Counted from the first letter of the stretch, positions 24,312 through 34,708 are shown. The stretch is DNA of 64,000 nt from Defluviitalea raffinosedens (GCF_016908775.1 NZ_JAFBEP010000007.1:1-64000), one strand, 5' to 3'. Made by a program: numbers and translations. The notes: generated by a model from the sequence alone, not told the origin.

Positions 24312-24340
24312 AATAAATTAAAATTACAGGAGGTATTCTT

Positions 24341-25408
24341 ATGCCCGGTTTAGCTAAGTTAAGATTGTCAGCACTTCCTGTATTTAAAGTAAAACAACAT
24401 CATAAAAGGTATAAATTAATATCCGATAAAGAGTGGAAGTTTTCTTTTGTTTTAACACTTGTTGGATTTGTGATTGCCATAGCAGTCAATCTCTTTGTAA
24501 AGCAAGTAGCAGATGTCGAAATAAAGACTTATGAAGTTTTAGGAATTCCATTAACTTTTAATTCTTTTTACAGGTTAATTCTTTTAGTGATTGTTTTGCT
24601 TTATGCAGGTATTGGTATATTTTCATATTTTGATCCTCTAAGAAAAATAAAGTTTGTGGACAGAACTCCTTTTCGTTTTGCTGTGGGGATTGTCCTTGCT
24701 ATCTGGGACATATTAGGAACAAAGTATCTGATTTTGCCGCAGCCTTTTTTCCCGGGACCTGCAAAAATTCTCGAACCTTTTCTTATGGAAGGAAAATTTA
24801 TTTTTGAAAATATGCTTTACTCATTAAAACTCTATGCTGCTGGCTTTTCTATTGGTGTTCTATTAGGTGTTACGACAGGCATTTTAATTGGTTGGTTCCC
24901 CAAGGTCTATTACTGGGTATATCCCATATTAAAGATGACCGGTGTCATTCCTGCTGTAGCATGGATGCCTTTTGCCTTGACCCTTTTTCCAACTCCATTT
25001 TCGGCAGCAGTTTTTCTCATTGTAATTTGTGCATGGTTTTCTATTGCTTCACTGACTGCTTTGGGGGTACAATCCACACCAAAAGCACAATTTGAAGTAG
25101 CCAGAACTCTGGGGGCTAAAACTTCATATCTGGTATTTCATGTGGCAATCCCTCAGGCTATGCCACAGATTTTTACAGGTATAGCCAATGCCAATGGATT
25201 TGCTTTTACAACCTTGGTAATGGCAGAGATGATGGGCCAGCCTGGCGGACTGGGATATTATATTAACCTGAGTAAAGTATGGTCTGCTTATTATAAAGTA
25301 TTTGCTTCTATTTTGATTATGGCAATTCTATTTAGCCTCATTACAAAAGTGCTTAGCTTAATACAGGACTATGTATTGCGCTGGAGGAAAGGATGGGTGA
25401 AAGAATGA
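24341..25408 (+). CDS. SsuC/TauC-like ABC permease
   Basis: A 355-residue permease. The C-terminal two thirds match SsuC/TauC (LPQPFFPGPAKILEPFL, EVARTLGAKTSYLVFHVAIPQAMP as the EAA loop). The first ~110 residues add two extra hydrophobic helices (about 40-60 and 78-100) beyond the usual ~260-residue family length. Membrane component of the importer with the lipoprotein before and the ATPase after it. The ribosome site AGGAGG precedes ATG 24341. Confidence 0.85.
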   Translation: MPGLAKLRLSALPVFKVKQHHKRYKLISDKEWKFSFVLTLVGFVIAIAVNLFVKQVADVEIKTYEVLGIPLTFNSFYRLILLVIVLLYAGIGIFSYFDPLRKIKFVDRTPFRFAVGIVLAIWDILGTKYLILPQPFFPGPAKILEPFLMEGKFIFENMLYSLKLYAAGFSIGVLLGVTTGILIGWFPKVYYWVYPILKMTGVIPAVAWMPFALTLFPTPFSAAVFLIVICAWFSIASLTALGVQSTPKAQFEVARTLGAKTSYLVFHVAIPQAMPQIFTGIANANGFAFTTLVMAEMMGQPGGLGYYINLSKVWSAYYKVFASILIMAILFSLITKVLSLIQDYVLRWRKGWVKE

Positions 25409-26208
25409 GCAAGAATTTATCTGTAATCAGTGACATTATTTTGGATATGGAGAATGTAAGCCATACGTATTATGATGATTTAGGCAACCATGTAGAAGCT
25501 CTTAAAAACATTAATTTATCTGTTTTTCGTGGAGAATTTCTCTCGATTATAGGTGCTTCCGGGTGTGGAAAAACAACTCTTTTAAGGCTGATTGCAGGTC
25601 TCGAAAAACCAGATACGGGAACACTCATCCTTAACGGAGAAGAAATTTCAGAACCCGGTCCGGAACGGGGGTATGTTTTTCAAAACGGAGCCCTTTTTCA
25701 GTGGCTGACGATTGAAAAAAATATTGCGACAGGACTTAAAGCACGGGGAGTTTATAAAGAGTATAAAGATCTTGTGGGTCATTATATTGAACTTATAGGC
25801 CTAAAGGGATTTGAAAAATCTTATCCTCATCAAATCAGCGGTGGTATGGCACAGCGTGTTGCTATTGCAAGAGCACTTATTAACAATCCTAAAGTATTGC
25901 TTCTTGATGAGCCCATGGGAGCTCTGGATTCATTTACCCGTGCGGATATTCAGGATAAATTGCTTGAACTGCACAAGGAAAACAATACAACCATGATTTT
26001 AGTGACGCATGATGTGGACGAAGCGATTTATCTTTCAGATCGTATTGTCATTATGACACCTCGGCCTGGAAAAATTAGTGAGATTATGGAGATTAGACTT
26101 CCTCATCCGCGACATCGCGGCGGCACGGAATTTCTTGAAATTCGCAGAAGAATATTAGAAAAGCTGAAGCTTGCCAGTGCATTGCCTCAGCCAGAGTATA
26201 TTATATAA
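25393..26208 (+). CDS. SsuB/TauB-like ABC ATPase
   Basis: A 271-residue ATPase: Walker A GASGCGKTT, Q-loop YVFQNGALFQWLTI, signature ISGGMAQR, Walker B LLLDEPMGALD, H-loop VTHDVDE. The start at 25393 is five bases after GGAGG inside the permease gene; 25405 is an alternative. Energises the embedded importer. The tail MTPRPGKISEIMEIRLPHPR is characteristic of taurine/sulfonate-type ATPases. Confidence 0.88.
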   Translation: MGERMSKNLSVISDIILDMENVSHTYYDDLGNHVEALKNINLSVFRGEFLSIIGASGCGKTTLLRLIAGLEKPDTGTLILNGEEISEPGPERGYVFQNGALFQWLTIEKNIATGLKARGVYKEYKDLVGHYIELIGLKGFEKSYPHQISGGMAQRVAIARALINNPKVLLLDEPMGALDSFTRADIQDKLLELHKENNTTMILVTHDVDEAIYLSDRIVIMTPRPGKISEIMEIRLPHPRHRGGTEFLEIRRRILEKLKLASALPQPEYII

Positions 26209-26233
26209 ATTTCGATTATATAGACTTTAATAA

Positions 26234-27106
<873 letters not shown>

Positions 27107-27137
27107 TGAACAACCATATAAGGGATTTTTTAACCAG

Positions 27138-27169
27138 ACACTTTCTGATGGGATCAGAGAGTGTTTTTT
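27138..27169 (+). terminator. terminator of the nitrogenase-like operon
   Basis: 12-bp stem (ACACTTTCTGAT / ATCAGAGAGTGT, one G-U pair), 3-base loop GGG and a T6 tail. Confidence 0.9.
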
Positions 27170-27381
27170 ATATAAAAGCAAAAGTGATTTGGAAAAATAT
27201 TGAAATTATTTTTGGAATATATTGATTTAAAATATATATAATTCAAGAGATGGCTGAAGTAATAAGCTAGTTAAAATGTATAAATATCATTTAGGTATTC
27301 GTTGATAATATATATGTTTTGAATAGTAATAATCAAATAAAGGTGAAAAAATAAAATATTTAATAAATTATCAACAAACTA
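27170..27381 (+). other. AT-rich spacer between nif-like and maltodextrin loci
   Basis: About 210 bases of very AT-rich sequence (ATATTGATTTAAAATATATAT near 27220). No gene, repeat or further operator copy was recognised. Confidence 0.5.
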
Positions 27382-27410
27382 TTGCCTTAATTTTGTAACT
27401 ATGATATAAT
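27382..27410 (+). promoter_or_regulatory. promoter of the maltodextrin regulator
   Basis: TTGCCT (27382-27387), exact 17-base spacer, TATAAT (27405-27410). Confidence 0.75.
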
Positions 27411-27416
27411 TCATAT

Positions 27417-27430
27417 CGGAAACGTTACCG
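27417..27430 (+). promoter_or_regulatory. LacI-type operator at the regulator's start site
   Basis: CGGAAACGTTACCG, a near-perfect palindrome centred on CG, seven bases after the -10 box, that is on the transcription start. Typical LacI/GalR site, suggesting autoregulation. A related sequence is found at 43944-43957. Confidence 0.7.
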
Positions 27431-27476
27431 ACCTAATCTTGGTAATGTTATCTTTCTATAGAGGTCAGGTGAAGGA

Positions 27477-28493
27477 ATGAACAATTATACTATAAAGGAT
27501 ATAGCAAGGATTGCAGGTGTTGGTGTAACCACTGTGTCCAGAGTTCTCAATAATGGATATGGTGTCAGTAAGGAAACCAGAGCGAAAGTTATGGAGGTTA
27601 TAGAAAAGTGCAATTATATTCCTAACTCCAATGCGAAGCATTTAAAGCAAGTCACCTCCCAAATCGTATGTATCATTGTAAAGGGTACCTATAATCCTTT
27701 TTTCCATGATATGGTTGTGGAACTGCAAAAATGTGTAGAAGCGGAAGGATATATACCCTTAGTGAGTTACATAGATGAAGATGAAAATGAGATCAGATGT
27801 GCAAATCAGTTAATAAAGGAAAAGAAGGCTCAGGGCATTATCTTTTTAGGCGGTAGTGCTGTAGACAAAGAAGAGGAATTACATAAATTAAACAGTCCTT
27901 GTGTATATGCGACTTCCAGTGCCAGCGACTGTAACGTTTCAGGTGTGAGCAGCGTATCTATCGATGATTGTCTGGAGGCAAGAAGAGCTGTAACTTATTT
28001 GCTTGATTCAGGGCATAAAAACATTTTGGTTGTAGGAGGAGCAATTTATCAGAAAGATTTGATGTACAACAGATATCAAGGTGTGTTGGAAGCCTTTGAA
28101 GAGCGAAGTATGCATTTTGATAAGAAAAATATGTATATTGAATCGAAGTTTTCCTATGCCGCTGCCTATGAAAGTATGTCCAGTTTTTTAAAGCTGAATA
28201 AGCCGATTACAGCAGTATTTGCTATGTCAGATGTCATGGCTATAGGCATTGCCAAATGTGTTATCGATCATGGACTTAAAGTGCCAGAAGATATATCTAT
28301 TATAGGTTTTGATGGTATTGAACAGGCTTGGTTTTATAATCCGACCATTACAACGATTAAACAACCTTCTGTGGAAATAGCGAAAAAGAGTGTGGCGCTA
28401 TTAATTAAGACCATTCGAGATAAGGCTTTTTCTCAGCACTTAACCGTTTCAGGAAAGCTTTTAAAAGGCAATTCTGTTAAAGTAATGAGCTAA
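27477..28493 (+). CDS. LacI-family regulator of the maltodextrin locus
   Basis: A 338-residue LacI/GalR protein. N-terminal HTH and hinge helix (MNNYTIKDIARIAGVGVTTVSRVLNNGYG, residues 1-29, then about 55), followed by a periplasmic-binding-like effector domain (about 60-335) ending with the FDGIEQAWFYNPTITTIKQP signature. Located directly before a MalE-type lipoprotein gene; a weak hairpin separates them. Probably represses the locus and itself until maltose or maltodextrin is bound. Confidence 0.9.
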   Translation: MNNYTIKDIARIAGVGVTTVSRVLNNGYGVSKETRAKVMEVIEKCNYIPNSNAKHLKQVTSQIVCIIVKGTYNPFFHDMVVELQKCVEAEGYIPLVSYIDEDENEIRCANQLIKEKKAQGIIFLGGSAVDKEEELHKLNSPCVYATSSASDCNVSGVSSVSIDDCLEARRAVTYLLDSGHKNILVVGGAIYQKDLMYNRYQGVLEAFEERSMHFDKKNMYIESKFSYAAAYESMSSFLKLNKPITAVFAMSDVMAIGIAKCVIDHGLKVPEDISIIGFDGIEQAWFYNPTITTIKQPSVEIAKKSVALLIKTIRDKAFSQHLTVSGKLLKGNSVKVMS

Positions 28494-28496
28494 AAA

Positions 28497-28518
28497 AGTC
28501 TCTGAAAGAGATTTTTAA
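28497..28518 (+). terminator. weak hairpin between lacI-like gene and malE-like gene
   Basis: TCTCT / AGAGA arms, 3-base loop, T5. Short, so probably partial termination. Confidence 0.4.
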
Positions 28519-28548
28519 ATAAAAAATATTAAAAATGGAGGGAATATT

Positions 28549-29808
28549 ATGTCAAAAAAACTCAAAAAAGTAATGGCTTTGGTTCTTGCTGCTGTCATGT
28601 CAACAGCATTATTTGCAGGATGTGGTAATAAGGGAGCAAGTACTTCTACCGGTAACAGTAGCACTACTACAAGTAGTAATACTCAAGATACAGGTAGCAA
28701 AGAAAAAGTTACATTAAAGGTTTGGGGTGCGCAAGAAGAACAACCATTGTTAAAAGAAATGGTTGAATCCTTTAAAGCAGCTCATCCAGAGAAAGAATAT
28801 GATATTACCCTTGCTGTTGTAAGTGAATCTGACCTTAAAGGTAAGTACTTGGATGACCCGGCAGCTGCAGCTGACGTTTTTGCCTTTGCTAATGACCAGA
28901 TTTGGGACTTATATAATGCAGGTGCATTATATGAAGTGACCAGAAATAAAGACGCTATTATCAGTGCAAATATTGAAGGTGCAGTAGATGCAGCTACCAT
29001 TGACGGTAAATTATATGCTTATCCGATGACTGCTGACAACGGATATTTCTTATACTATGACAAGAGCGTTATAAGCGATGAAGAAGCTAAGACATTGGAT
29101 GGAATTTTAGCAGCGGCTGATAAGGCTGGCAAAAAAGTAGTTATGGACATTTCCAACGGATATTACATAGCTTCCTTCTTCTTTGGAGCAGGCTGTACAT
29201 TAAAGATTGAAAACGGTAAACAAGTTTGCGATTTCAACAATGCAAATGGACTTAAAGCTGCAGAAGCTATAAAGGCATTTACAGCTCATAATGCTTTTAT
29301 GACTGGTGATGATCCAGTAATAACTGCTCAGATCGGCGACACAGTAGCAGCAGCTGTTACCGGTACCTGGAATGCAGAAGTTATTAAATCAAAATTAGGC
29401 GATAACTTTGGAGTAGCAAAACTTCCAACATATACTTCCGGATCAGAGCAAATTCAGATGGGCAGCTTTATGGGTTACAAGCTGGTTGGTGTAAACAGCC
29501 AGACCAAATTCCCGGTAGATGCTATGGATTTTGCTGAATGGATTACTAATGAAGAAAATCAGAAACTTAGATATGAAAAGAGAGGTTTAGGACCTTCAAA
29601 TAAGAACGTTGCTGAAAGCGAAGCAGTTAAATCCAATCCTGTATTAGGTGCATTGGCAGAACAAAGTAAATATGCTGTTTCACAAAAAGATGTACTTGGT
29701 AGTTACTGGACACCAGCTGAAGCTTTTGGAGCAGCTTTGGAAGCAAAAGACTACTCAAAATCTCTTCAAGAACTATTGGATGAAATGGTAGCGCAAATTC
29801 AACAATAG
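28549..29808 (+). CDS. malE: maltodextrin-binding lipoprotein (MalE/MdxE-like)
   Basis: A 419-residue family 1 extracellular solute-binding lipoprotein. Signal peptide with lipobox LFAGC (Cys25), Ser/Thr-rich linker, then the MalE fold (VTLKVWGAQEEQPLLKEMVESF, DVFAFANDQIWDLYNAGAL, AAAVTGTWNAEVIK). The AYPMTADNGYFLYYDKS part is characteristic of maltose/maltodextrin binders. Anchored to the outer face of the membrane and feeds MalFG. Strong GGAGG site. Confidence 0.9.
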   Translation: MSKKLKKVMALVLAAVMSTALFAGCGNKGASTSTGNSSTTTSSNTQDTGSKEKVTLKVWGAQEEQPLLKEMVESFKAAHPEKEYDITLAVVSESDLKGKYLDDPAAAADVFAFANDQIWDLYNAGALYEVTRNKDAIISANIEGAVDAATIDGKLYAYPMTADNGYFLYYDKSVISDEEAKTLDGILAAADKAGKKVVMDISNGYYIASFFFGAGCTLKIENGKQVCDFNNANGLKAAEAIKAFTAHNAFMTGDDPVITAQIGDTVAAAVTGTWNAEVIKSKLGDNFGVAKLPTYTSGSEQIQMGSFMGYKLVGVNSQTKFPVDAMDFAEWITNEENQKLRYEKRGLGPSNKNVAESEAVKSNPVLGALAEQSKYAVSQKDVLGSYWTPAEAFGAALEAKDYSKSLQELLDEMVAQIQQ

Positions 29809-29820
29809 ATTTTCCTGATG

Positions 29821-29856
29821 AGAAAAACGGCTGGAACTATTTCTGGCTGTTTTTCT
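29821..29856 (+). terminator. leaky hairpin between malE- and malF-like genes
   Basis: AGAAAAACGGC / GCTGTTTTTCT arms with one G-U pair and a 14-base loop; the T-run is inside the right arm. Probably tunes the ratio of binding protein to permease. Confidence 0.5.
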
Positions 29857-29893
29857 ATTAGATTTCTTATATTTATATATGTTGGAGGTATAT

Positions 29894-31273
29894 ATGGAAG
29901 ATATTAATGTATCCAAAGAGATCAGCAATGACAAATCCCTCTTTCTTAAAGCCTTGAAAAAAGGTGATCTTGTAACAAAATTAAGCTTCATTATTATGGG
30001 CTTGGGATGCATTTTAAGAGGACAGATCGTAAAAGGATTGTTTTATCTTGCTCTTCAGGTATGCTTTATCGTATACATATTAAATAGCGGATGGTATTAT
30101 TTAAGTAATCTGACTACACTGGGAAAATTCGAGCAATACCAGATATGGAATGAGGAACTTCAGATCTATGAATATAAACCTGGAGACAACTCCATGTTAA
30201 TTTTGCTGTTTGGTGTTGTTAGCTTATTTATAATTGCTGCAATAATTGTGATGTATATTAAAAGTGTTAAGCAAGCTTATAGGTGCGAATTGTTAAGAAA
30301 GGCGGGAAAGAAGCCTTCCACTTTTATAGAAGATGTAAAAGATCTATTCGATAAAAATTTTCATATGACATTATTGACTTTTCCTACGATCGCAGTAACA
30401 CTTACAATCATTATGCCGCTTACTTTTATGATTTTGATGGCATTCACAAACTTTGACAGGAACCACCAACCGCCGGGAAAGCTCTTTACCTGGGTTGGAT
30501 TTGAGAATTTCAGGAACATCATCTGGACGAATCCTCAGATGTCCACAACTTTTGTCGGTATTTTAATTTGGACTTTTATATGGGCTTTTTTTGCTACATT
30601 TAGTAACTATATTCTTGGAATGCTTTTAGCGATAATTATCAATAAGAAAGGAATTAAGTTTAAAGGATTCTGGAGAACCTTATTTGTATTGACTGTTGCA
30701 GTTCCCCAGTTCGTATCATTAATGCTTATGTCCAGAGTCTTCCAGGATCAGGGGATTGCCAATGTAATTCTGCAGAACTTAGGACTTATTAAGACTCCTA
30801 TTAAGTTTTTGACCGATGGAGACATTGCAAAGATACTTGTAATATTAGTTAATATATGGATTGGGGTTCCCTATACTATGTTGATCACATCAGGAATTCT
30901 TATGAATATTCCTGATGACTTGTATGAAAGCGCAAAGATTGATGGCGCTGGCCCTGTAACAGCTTTTATAAAAATTACGTTACCATACATGCTCTTTGTG
31001 ACAACTCCATATTTAATCACTCAGTTTGTTGGAAACATTAACAACTTTAACGTTATATATTTGTTGACTGAAGGAAAGCCATTCTCTCTTAGCTACTATC
31101 AGGCAGGAGAAACAGATTTGCTTGTGACTTGGCTGTATAAACTTACTGTAAATGAACAGAACTATTCTCTTGCATCTACTATAGGGATCATCATATTTTT
31201 AATCAGTGCATCATTATCACTCATTGCCTATAATAGATCTGCATCTATTCAAAAGGAGGATACTTTCCAATGA
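29894..31273 (+). CDS. malF: maltodextrin ABC permease (MalF-like)
   Basis: A 459-residue permease with about eight helices, including the extra N-terminal pair and loop usual for MalF. The EAA loop is YESAKIDGAGPVTAFIKITLP. Start at 29894 follows TTGGAGG. Its stop overlaps the MalG start by ATGA. Forms the membrane channel with MalG. Confidence 0.9.
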   Translation: MEDINVSKEISNDKSLFLKALKKGDLVTKLSFIIMGLGCILRGQIVKGLFYLALQVCFIVYILNSGWYYLSNLTTLGKFEQYQIWNEELQIYEYKPGDNSMLILLFGVVSLFIIAAIIVMYIKSVKQAYRCELLRKAGKKPSTFIEDVKDLFDKNFHMTLLTFPTIAVTLTIIMPLTFMILMAFTNFDRNHQPPGKLFTWVGFENFRNIIWTNPQMSTTFVGILIWTFIWAFFATFSNYILGMLLAIIINKKGIKFKGFWRTLFVLTVAVPQFVSLMLMSRVFQDQGIANVILQNLGLIKTPIKFLTDGDIAKILVILVNIWIGVPYTMLITSGILMNIPDDLYESAKIDGAGPVTAFIKITLPYMLFVTTPYLITQFVGNINNFNVIYLLTEGKPFSLSYYQAGETDLLVTWLYKLTVNEQNYSLASTIGIIIFLISASLSLIAYNRSASIQKEDTFQ

Positions 31274-32151
31274 TCAATCAAAATAAATCTAATGAAGTAA
31301 GAACTGGTTATGGCATGAGAAATAAAATAGCCAATGCCATAATCTATGTTATTTTAACAGTGCTAGGCATACTCTGGATTATTCCGTTGGTATGGCTTAT
31401 TCTTCAGTCTTTACGAGAAGAACCGGGCGCATACACCTCCTATGTTTTGCCTAAAAACTATACACTAGATAATTATATCAGACTGTTTACTGAGACCGAT
31501 TTGTTCAATTATCCCAGATGGTTTATGAATACCTTGATAGTGGCAATATTTAGTTGTATTTTATCTACTTTATTGGTTTTAAGCATTAGTTATGCTTTCA
31601 GTAGATTGAAATTTAAAGCAAGAAAACCTATGATGAATGTAGCTTTGATTTTACGTATGTTTCCGGGGTTTATGTCCATTGTCGCTGTTTATCATATACT
31701 GAAGGCTGTAGGATTAGACCAATCCCTGGCGGCTTTAGTGATCGTGTATTCTGGTGGAGCTGCTTTGGAGTATTTGATTGCCAAAGGATTCTTTGATACG
31801 ATTCCTAAGGCTTTAGACGAGGCTGCAATTATAGATGGAGCAACTCAAAGCCAAGTATTTTGGCAGGTTACATTGCCGCTTTCAAAACCAATTGTTACTT
31901 ATACTGTGTTGACATCTTTCATAGCTCCCTGGATAGACTTTATATTTGTCAGTGTCATTATGAAAGATAATTATCAGAATTACACAATTGCCCTTGGATT
32001 ACATCAGATGATTTCAAGAGAAAATCTCTACAATTATTTCACGCGTTTCTGTGCAGGTGCAGTATTAATTGCGATACCTATTACAATTTTATTTATCATT
32101 ATGCAGAAGAACTACGTAGAAGGTGTAACCGGAGGTTCTGTAAAAGGTTAA
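31270..32151 (+). CDS. malG: maltodextrin ABC permease (MalG-like)
   Basis: A 293-residue permease with six helices. EAA loop LDEAAIIDGATQSQVFWQVTLP. Start is inside the MalF stop (ATGA, 31270-31273) with AAAAGGAGG upstream, implying coupled translation. The C-terminal YVEGVTGGSVKG is typical of MalG. No MalK/MsmK ATPase gene follows, so the energy subunit must come from elsewhere. Confidence 0.9.
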   Translation: MINQNKSNEVRTGYGMRNKIANAIIYVILTVLGILWIIPLVWLILQSLREEPGAYTSYVLPKNYTLDNYIRLFTETDLFNYPRWFMNTLIVAIFSCILSTLLVLSISYAFSRLKFKARKPMMNVALILRMFPGFMSIVAVYHILKAVGLDQSLAALVIVYSGGAALEYLIAKGFFDTIPKALDEAAIIDGATQSQVFWQVTLPLSKPIVTYTVLTSFIAPWIDFIFVSVIMKDNYQNYTIALGLHQMISRENLYNYFTRFCAGAVLIAIPITILFIIMQKNYVEGVTGGSVKG

Positions 32152-32173
32152 GGTGTGTTGGAGGAGCTTAAAT

Positions 32174-33769
32174 ATGAGAAAAGTCCTGGGGATTATATTG
32201 TGCTTTGTTATGCTTCTTATGGGTGGGTGCAGTGATCATTTGCAGGTTAATCTTATAGATGACAATTATAGAAATTATTATGAAATTTTTGTTCGTTCTT
32301 TTTATGATTCAGATGGAGATGGTATTGGTGATATCAGAGGCATAACAGAGAAGCTGGACTATTTAAAAGATAATGATTTCAAAACTAAAAAAGACTTGGG
32401 GATAGATGGGATATGGCTTATGCCTATAATGCCATCTCCCACCTATCATAAGTATGACGTTACGGACTATTATTCCATAGATCCTCAATATGGGACCATG
32501 GAGGATTTTGAAGAATTAATCAGGAAGTGCAATGAAAGAGGTATTAAGGTAATTATTGATTTGGTTGTAAACCATACCTCTGCACAGCATCCATGGTTTT
32601 TATCCGCAAAGAAAAGTTTAGGGATAGACCCCTGTGGCCAGGAAGTGTGTTCATATCCTGAATTATGCAGGGAGCACAATCCATATGTCAAATATTATAA
32701 TTTCTCTCAGGAGCAAAAGGCTGGATATCACTCGGTAGATATGCCTTCAGGCTGGTATTATGAAGGCCAGTTCTGGGACCAGATGCCGGATTTGAACCTG
32801 GACAATCCAGAAGTAAGAAAGGAAATCGAAAACATAGGGAAATTTTGGATAGAAAAAGGAGTTGCTGGGTTCAGAGTAGATGCAGTTACTTCTTTTTACA
32901 CTGGAAATACTACAAAAAGTGTGGAATTCTTAAAAGATTTTAATGAGAGAATGGAAGCTTATAAGAAGGATGTTTATATAGTTGGTGAAGTATGGTCGGA
33001 TGCAGGTACTATATCTGAATATTATAAGAGTGGAGCAGACAGCTTCTTTAACTTTCCTTTTGCAGATAATAGCGGAAAAATAGTTTCTGTGATAAGAAAT
33101 AGAGACGGTGTTGGATTTAGTAAGTCCCTGGAAGAATGGCAGAGTAAAATAAAAAGTATAGATGAGGATGCTATTGATGCACCTTTTATATCCAATCATG
33201 ATCAAAGCAGAAGTGCAGGATTTTTAGCTCAGAATCTTGTTCATATGAAAATGGCTGCCAGTCTTTATCAGTTGATGCCAGGGAATACCTTCATATATTA
33301 TGGCGAAGAAATAGGAATGATTGGTTCAGGCAAAGATGAAAATAAGAGATTGCCTATGGTATGGTCTGTTACAAATCAAAAAGGGATTACTGAAGCACCG
33401 CCATATGCAGATTATACAGGAACGATAGAGGCTGGCGTTGCCGAACAAGAGAAAGATCAGAACTCCTTGCTTCAATTTTATAAGGAACTTATAAGAATAA
33501 AAAATGAAAATCCTGAAATTCAGAGAGGAAAAGTAACTTCCTTAGATTTGGAGAATCCTGCGGTGTGTGCTTACAGTTTGGAATATAATGGTTCCAAGAT
33601 ATATGTTATTCATAATCTGGCAGATGAACAGGCAGATTTAGATCTAAGTGGAGATAAGTATTCTGATCTTAAGATCAGGGGGGAATTAAAAACCAATGGC
33701 GGAAAGATTACCTTGAAAAATGGTAGGCTGACGATGCCTTCCATGTCAACAGTGGTTCTGAAGTATTAA
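32174..33769 (+). CDS. surface-anchored GH13 alpha-amylase lipoprotein
   Basis: A 531-residue GH13 glycosidase with a lipoprotein signal (LLMGGC, Cys19). Conserved regions are visible in order: DLVVNHTS (I), GFRVDAVTSF with the nucleophile Asp (II), VYIVGEVWSD with the acid/base Glu (III), FISNHDQSR with the transition-state Asp (IV). Resembles alpha-amylase/oligo-glucosidase enzymes of the maltodextrin loci. Being on the cell surface, it would cut starch into pieces for MalEFG. The start follows TTGGAGGAG. Ends at a 20-bp-stem terminator. Confidence 0.9.
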   Translation: MRKVLGIILCFVMLLMGGCSDHLQVNLIDDNYRNYYEIFVRSFYDSDGDGIGDIRGITEKLDYLKDNDFKTKKDLGIDGIWLMPIMPSPTYHKYDVTDYYSIDPQYGTMEDFEELIRKCNERGIKVIIDLVVNHTSAQHPWFLSAKKSLGIDPCGQEVCSYPELCREHNPYVKYYNFSQEQKAGYHSVDMPSGWYYEGQFWDQMPDLNLDNPEVRKEIENIGKFWIEKGVAGFRVDAVTSFYTGNTTKSVEFLKDFNERMEAYKKDVYIVGEVWSDAGTISEYYKSGADSFFNFPFADNSGKIVSVIRNRDGVGFSKSLEEWQSKIKSIDEDAIDAPFISNHDQSRSAGFLAQNLVHMKMAASLYQLMPGNTFIYYGEEIGMIGSGKDENKRLPMVWSVTNQKGITEAPPYADYTGTIEAGVAEQEKDQNSLLQFYKELIRIKNENPEIQRGKVTSLDLENPAVCAYSLEYNGSKIYVIHNLADEQADLDLSGDKYSDLKIRGELKTNGGKITLKNGRLTMPSMSTVVLKY

Positions 33770-33786
33770 AATTCATGAATACGTAT

Positions 33787-33832
33787 AAAAAAGCAAGCTG
33801 CAAAACTATTAGGTTTTGCAGCTTGCTTTTTT
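33787..33832 (+). terminator. strong bidirectional terminator
   Basis: Perfect 20-bp stem (33787-33806 with 33813-33832) and a 6-base loop; poly-A on one side and poly-T on the other, so it serves both the amylase gene and the convergent AraC gene. Confidence 0.95.
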
Positions 33833-33927
33833 AGTATATAGGAAATTCTTTCGAGTTTCCTATATACTAAAAACCTTCCGGCAGAATGCGCATTCGCGCA
33901 AGAATTTTACAAGGAAAACTCAATTTT
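33831..33927. repeat. dispersed intergenic repeat, copy 1
   Basis: Begins with a long inverted repeat (TTAGTATATAGGAAA / TTTCCTATATACTAA around a short loop), then CCTTCCGGC, a 12-base palindrome GAATGCGCATTC, and ends GCGCAAGAATTTT plus AAAACTC. The same order of blocks, with a longer middle, recurs at 48290-48421. Not coding. Resembles a REP- or MITE-like element or a small structured RNA. Confidence 0.6.
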
Positions 33928-33936
33928 ATTGCATAA

Positions 33937-34611
33937 TTACAAATAATTGTTATTTCGATACTGAGTAGGGGTAATTCCAGTAAAAGCTTTAAAGGTTCGG
34001 GTAAAATGACTTTGATCATAAAAGCCTAGAAGCAGTGCAATATCCAAAATACTCTTGTTGGTGCTTAATAAATAGGACTTTGCCCTTTCTATTTTGATTT
34101 TTTTAGAATACTGCATAATGGTCATGCCCATTTTACCTTTAAAACACTTTGAAGCATAACTCATGGAGATATCCAGGTCCTTTGCCAACTTTTCCAGGGA
34201 GACATGGTTTTCGATATTTACGTGCAGATATTGAAGAATCTTATTGACAATAAAGGTATCTGTAACTACTGCATCATAGATAAGAAGATCCAAGTATTTT
34301 GAAGCGATCTCCAGTTCTAAAGCTTGAAGCTCTTTTATGGTGGATGCTTTAAAAATTTTCATGTAAAACTTGTTGTAAAGGTCACTGAAGCTTTCCTTAA
34401 AGGTGGCTTTTGCTAAAACTTCTCTGATAAAAACGATGTTCCACATAAAAAGGTCATTTTTTTTATGTTCAAATAAAATGTCATTTTCAAGTTCTTCTTT
34501 ATGTTTATTTTTTATTAATTCAATAATGGCATCTTTTGAATTAGATTCTACAAGCAATGAAATGATAGGACTAAAGAAATATTTATCCGAAATAAAGCCA
34601 TCCAGAGGCAT
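33937..34611 (-). CDS. AraC-family regulator
   Basis: A 224-residue regulator. The last ~95 residues form the double HTH of AraC proteins (VSLEKLAKDLDISMSYASKCFK and ILDIALLLGFYDQSHFTRTFKA, then TPTQYRNN). The N-terminal ~125 residues are helical and not a cupin by eye, so the effector is unknown. ATG at 34611 follows AAGGGAG on the minus strand. Divergent from the neopullulanase gene; direct repeats lie between the two starts. Probably controls that gene. Confidence 0.88.
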   Translation of the reverse strand: MPLDGFISDKYFFSPIISLLVESNSKDAIIELIKNKHKEELENDILFEHKKNDLFMWNIVFIREVLAKATFKESFSDLYNKFYMKIFKASTIKELQALELEIASKYLDLLIYDAVVTDTFIVNKILQYLHVNIENHVSLEKLAKDLDISMSYASKCFKGKMGMTIMQYSKKIKIERAKSYLLSTNKSILDIALLLGFYDQSHFTRTFKAFTGITPTQYRNNNYL

Positions 34612-34655
34612 AAAATCACTCCCTTGATAAGAAACTGATTTGCTTTAATGTAACA

Positions 34656-34708
34656 TGATACAAAAATACTGGTCAATAGAAAATGGAAAATTTGATACAA
34701 AAAATACT
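34656..34708. promoter_or_regulatory. direct repeats between divergent AraC and neopullulanase genes
   Basis: TGATACAAAAATACT at 34656-34670 and TGATACAAAAAATACT at 34693-34708, 37 bases apart in the same orientation. AraC proteins bind direct repeats, so these are candidate sites. Confidence 0.5.
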
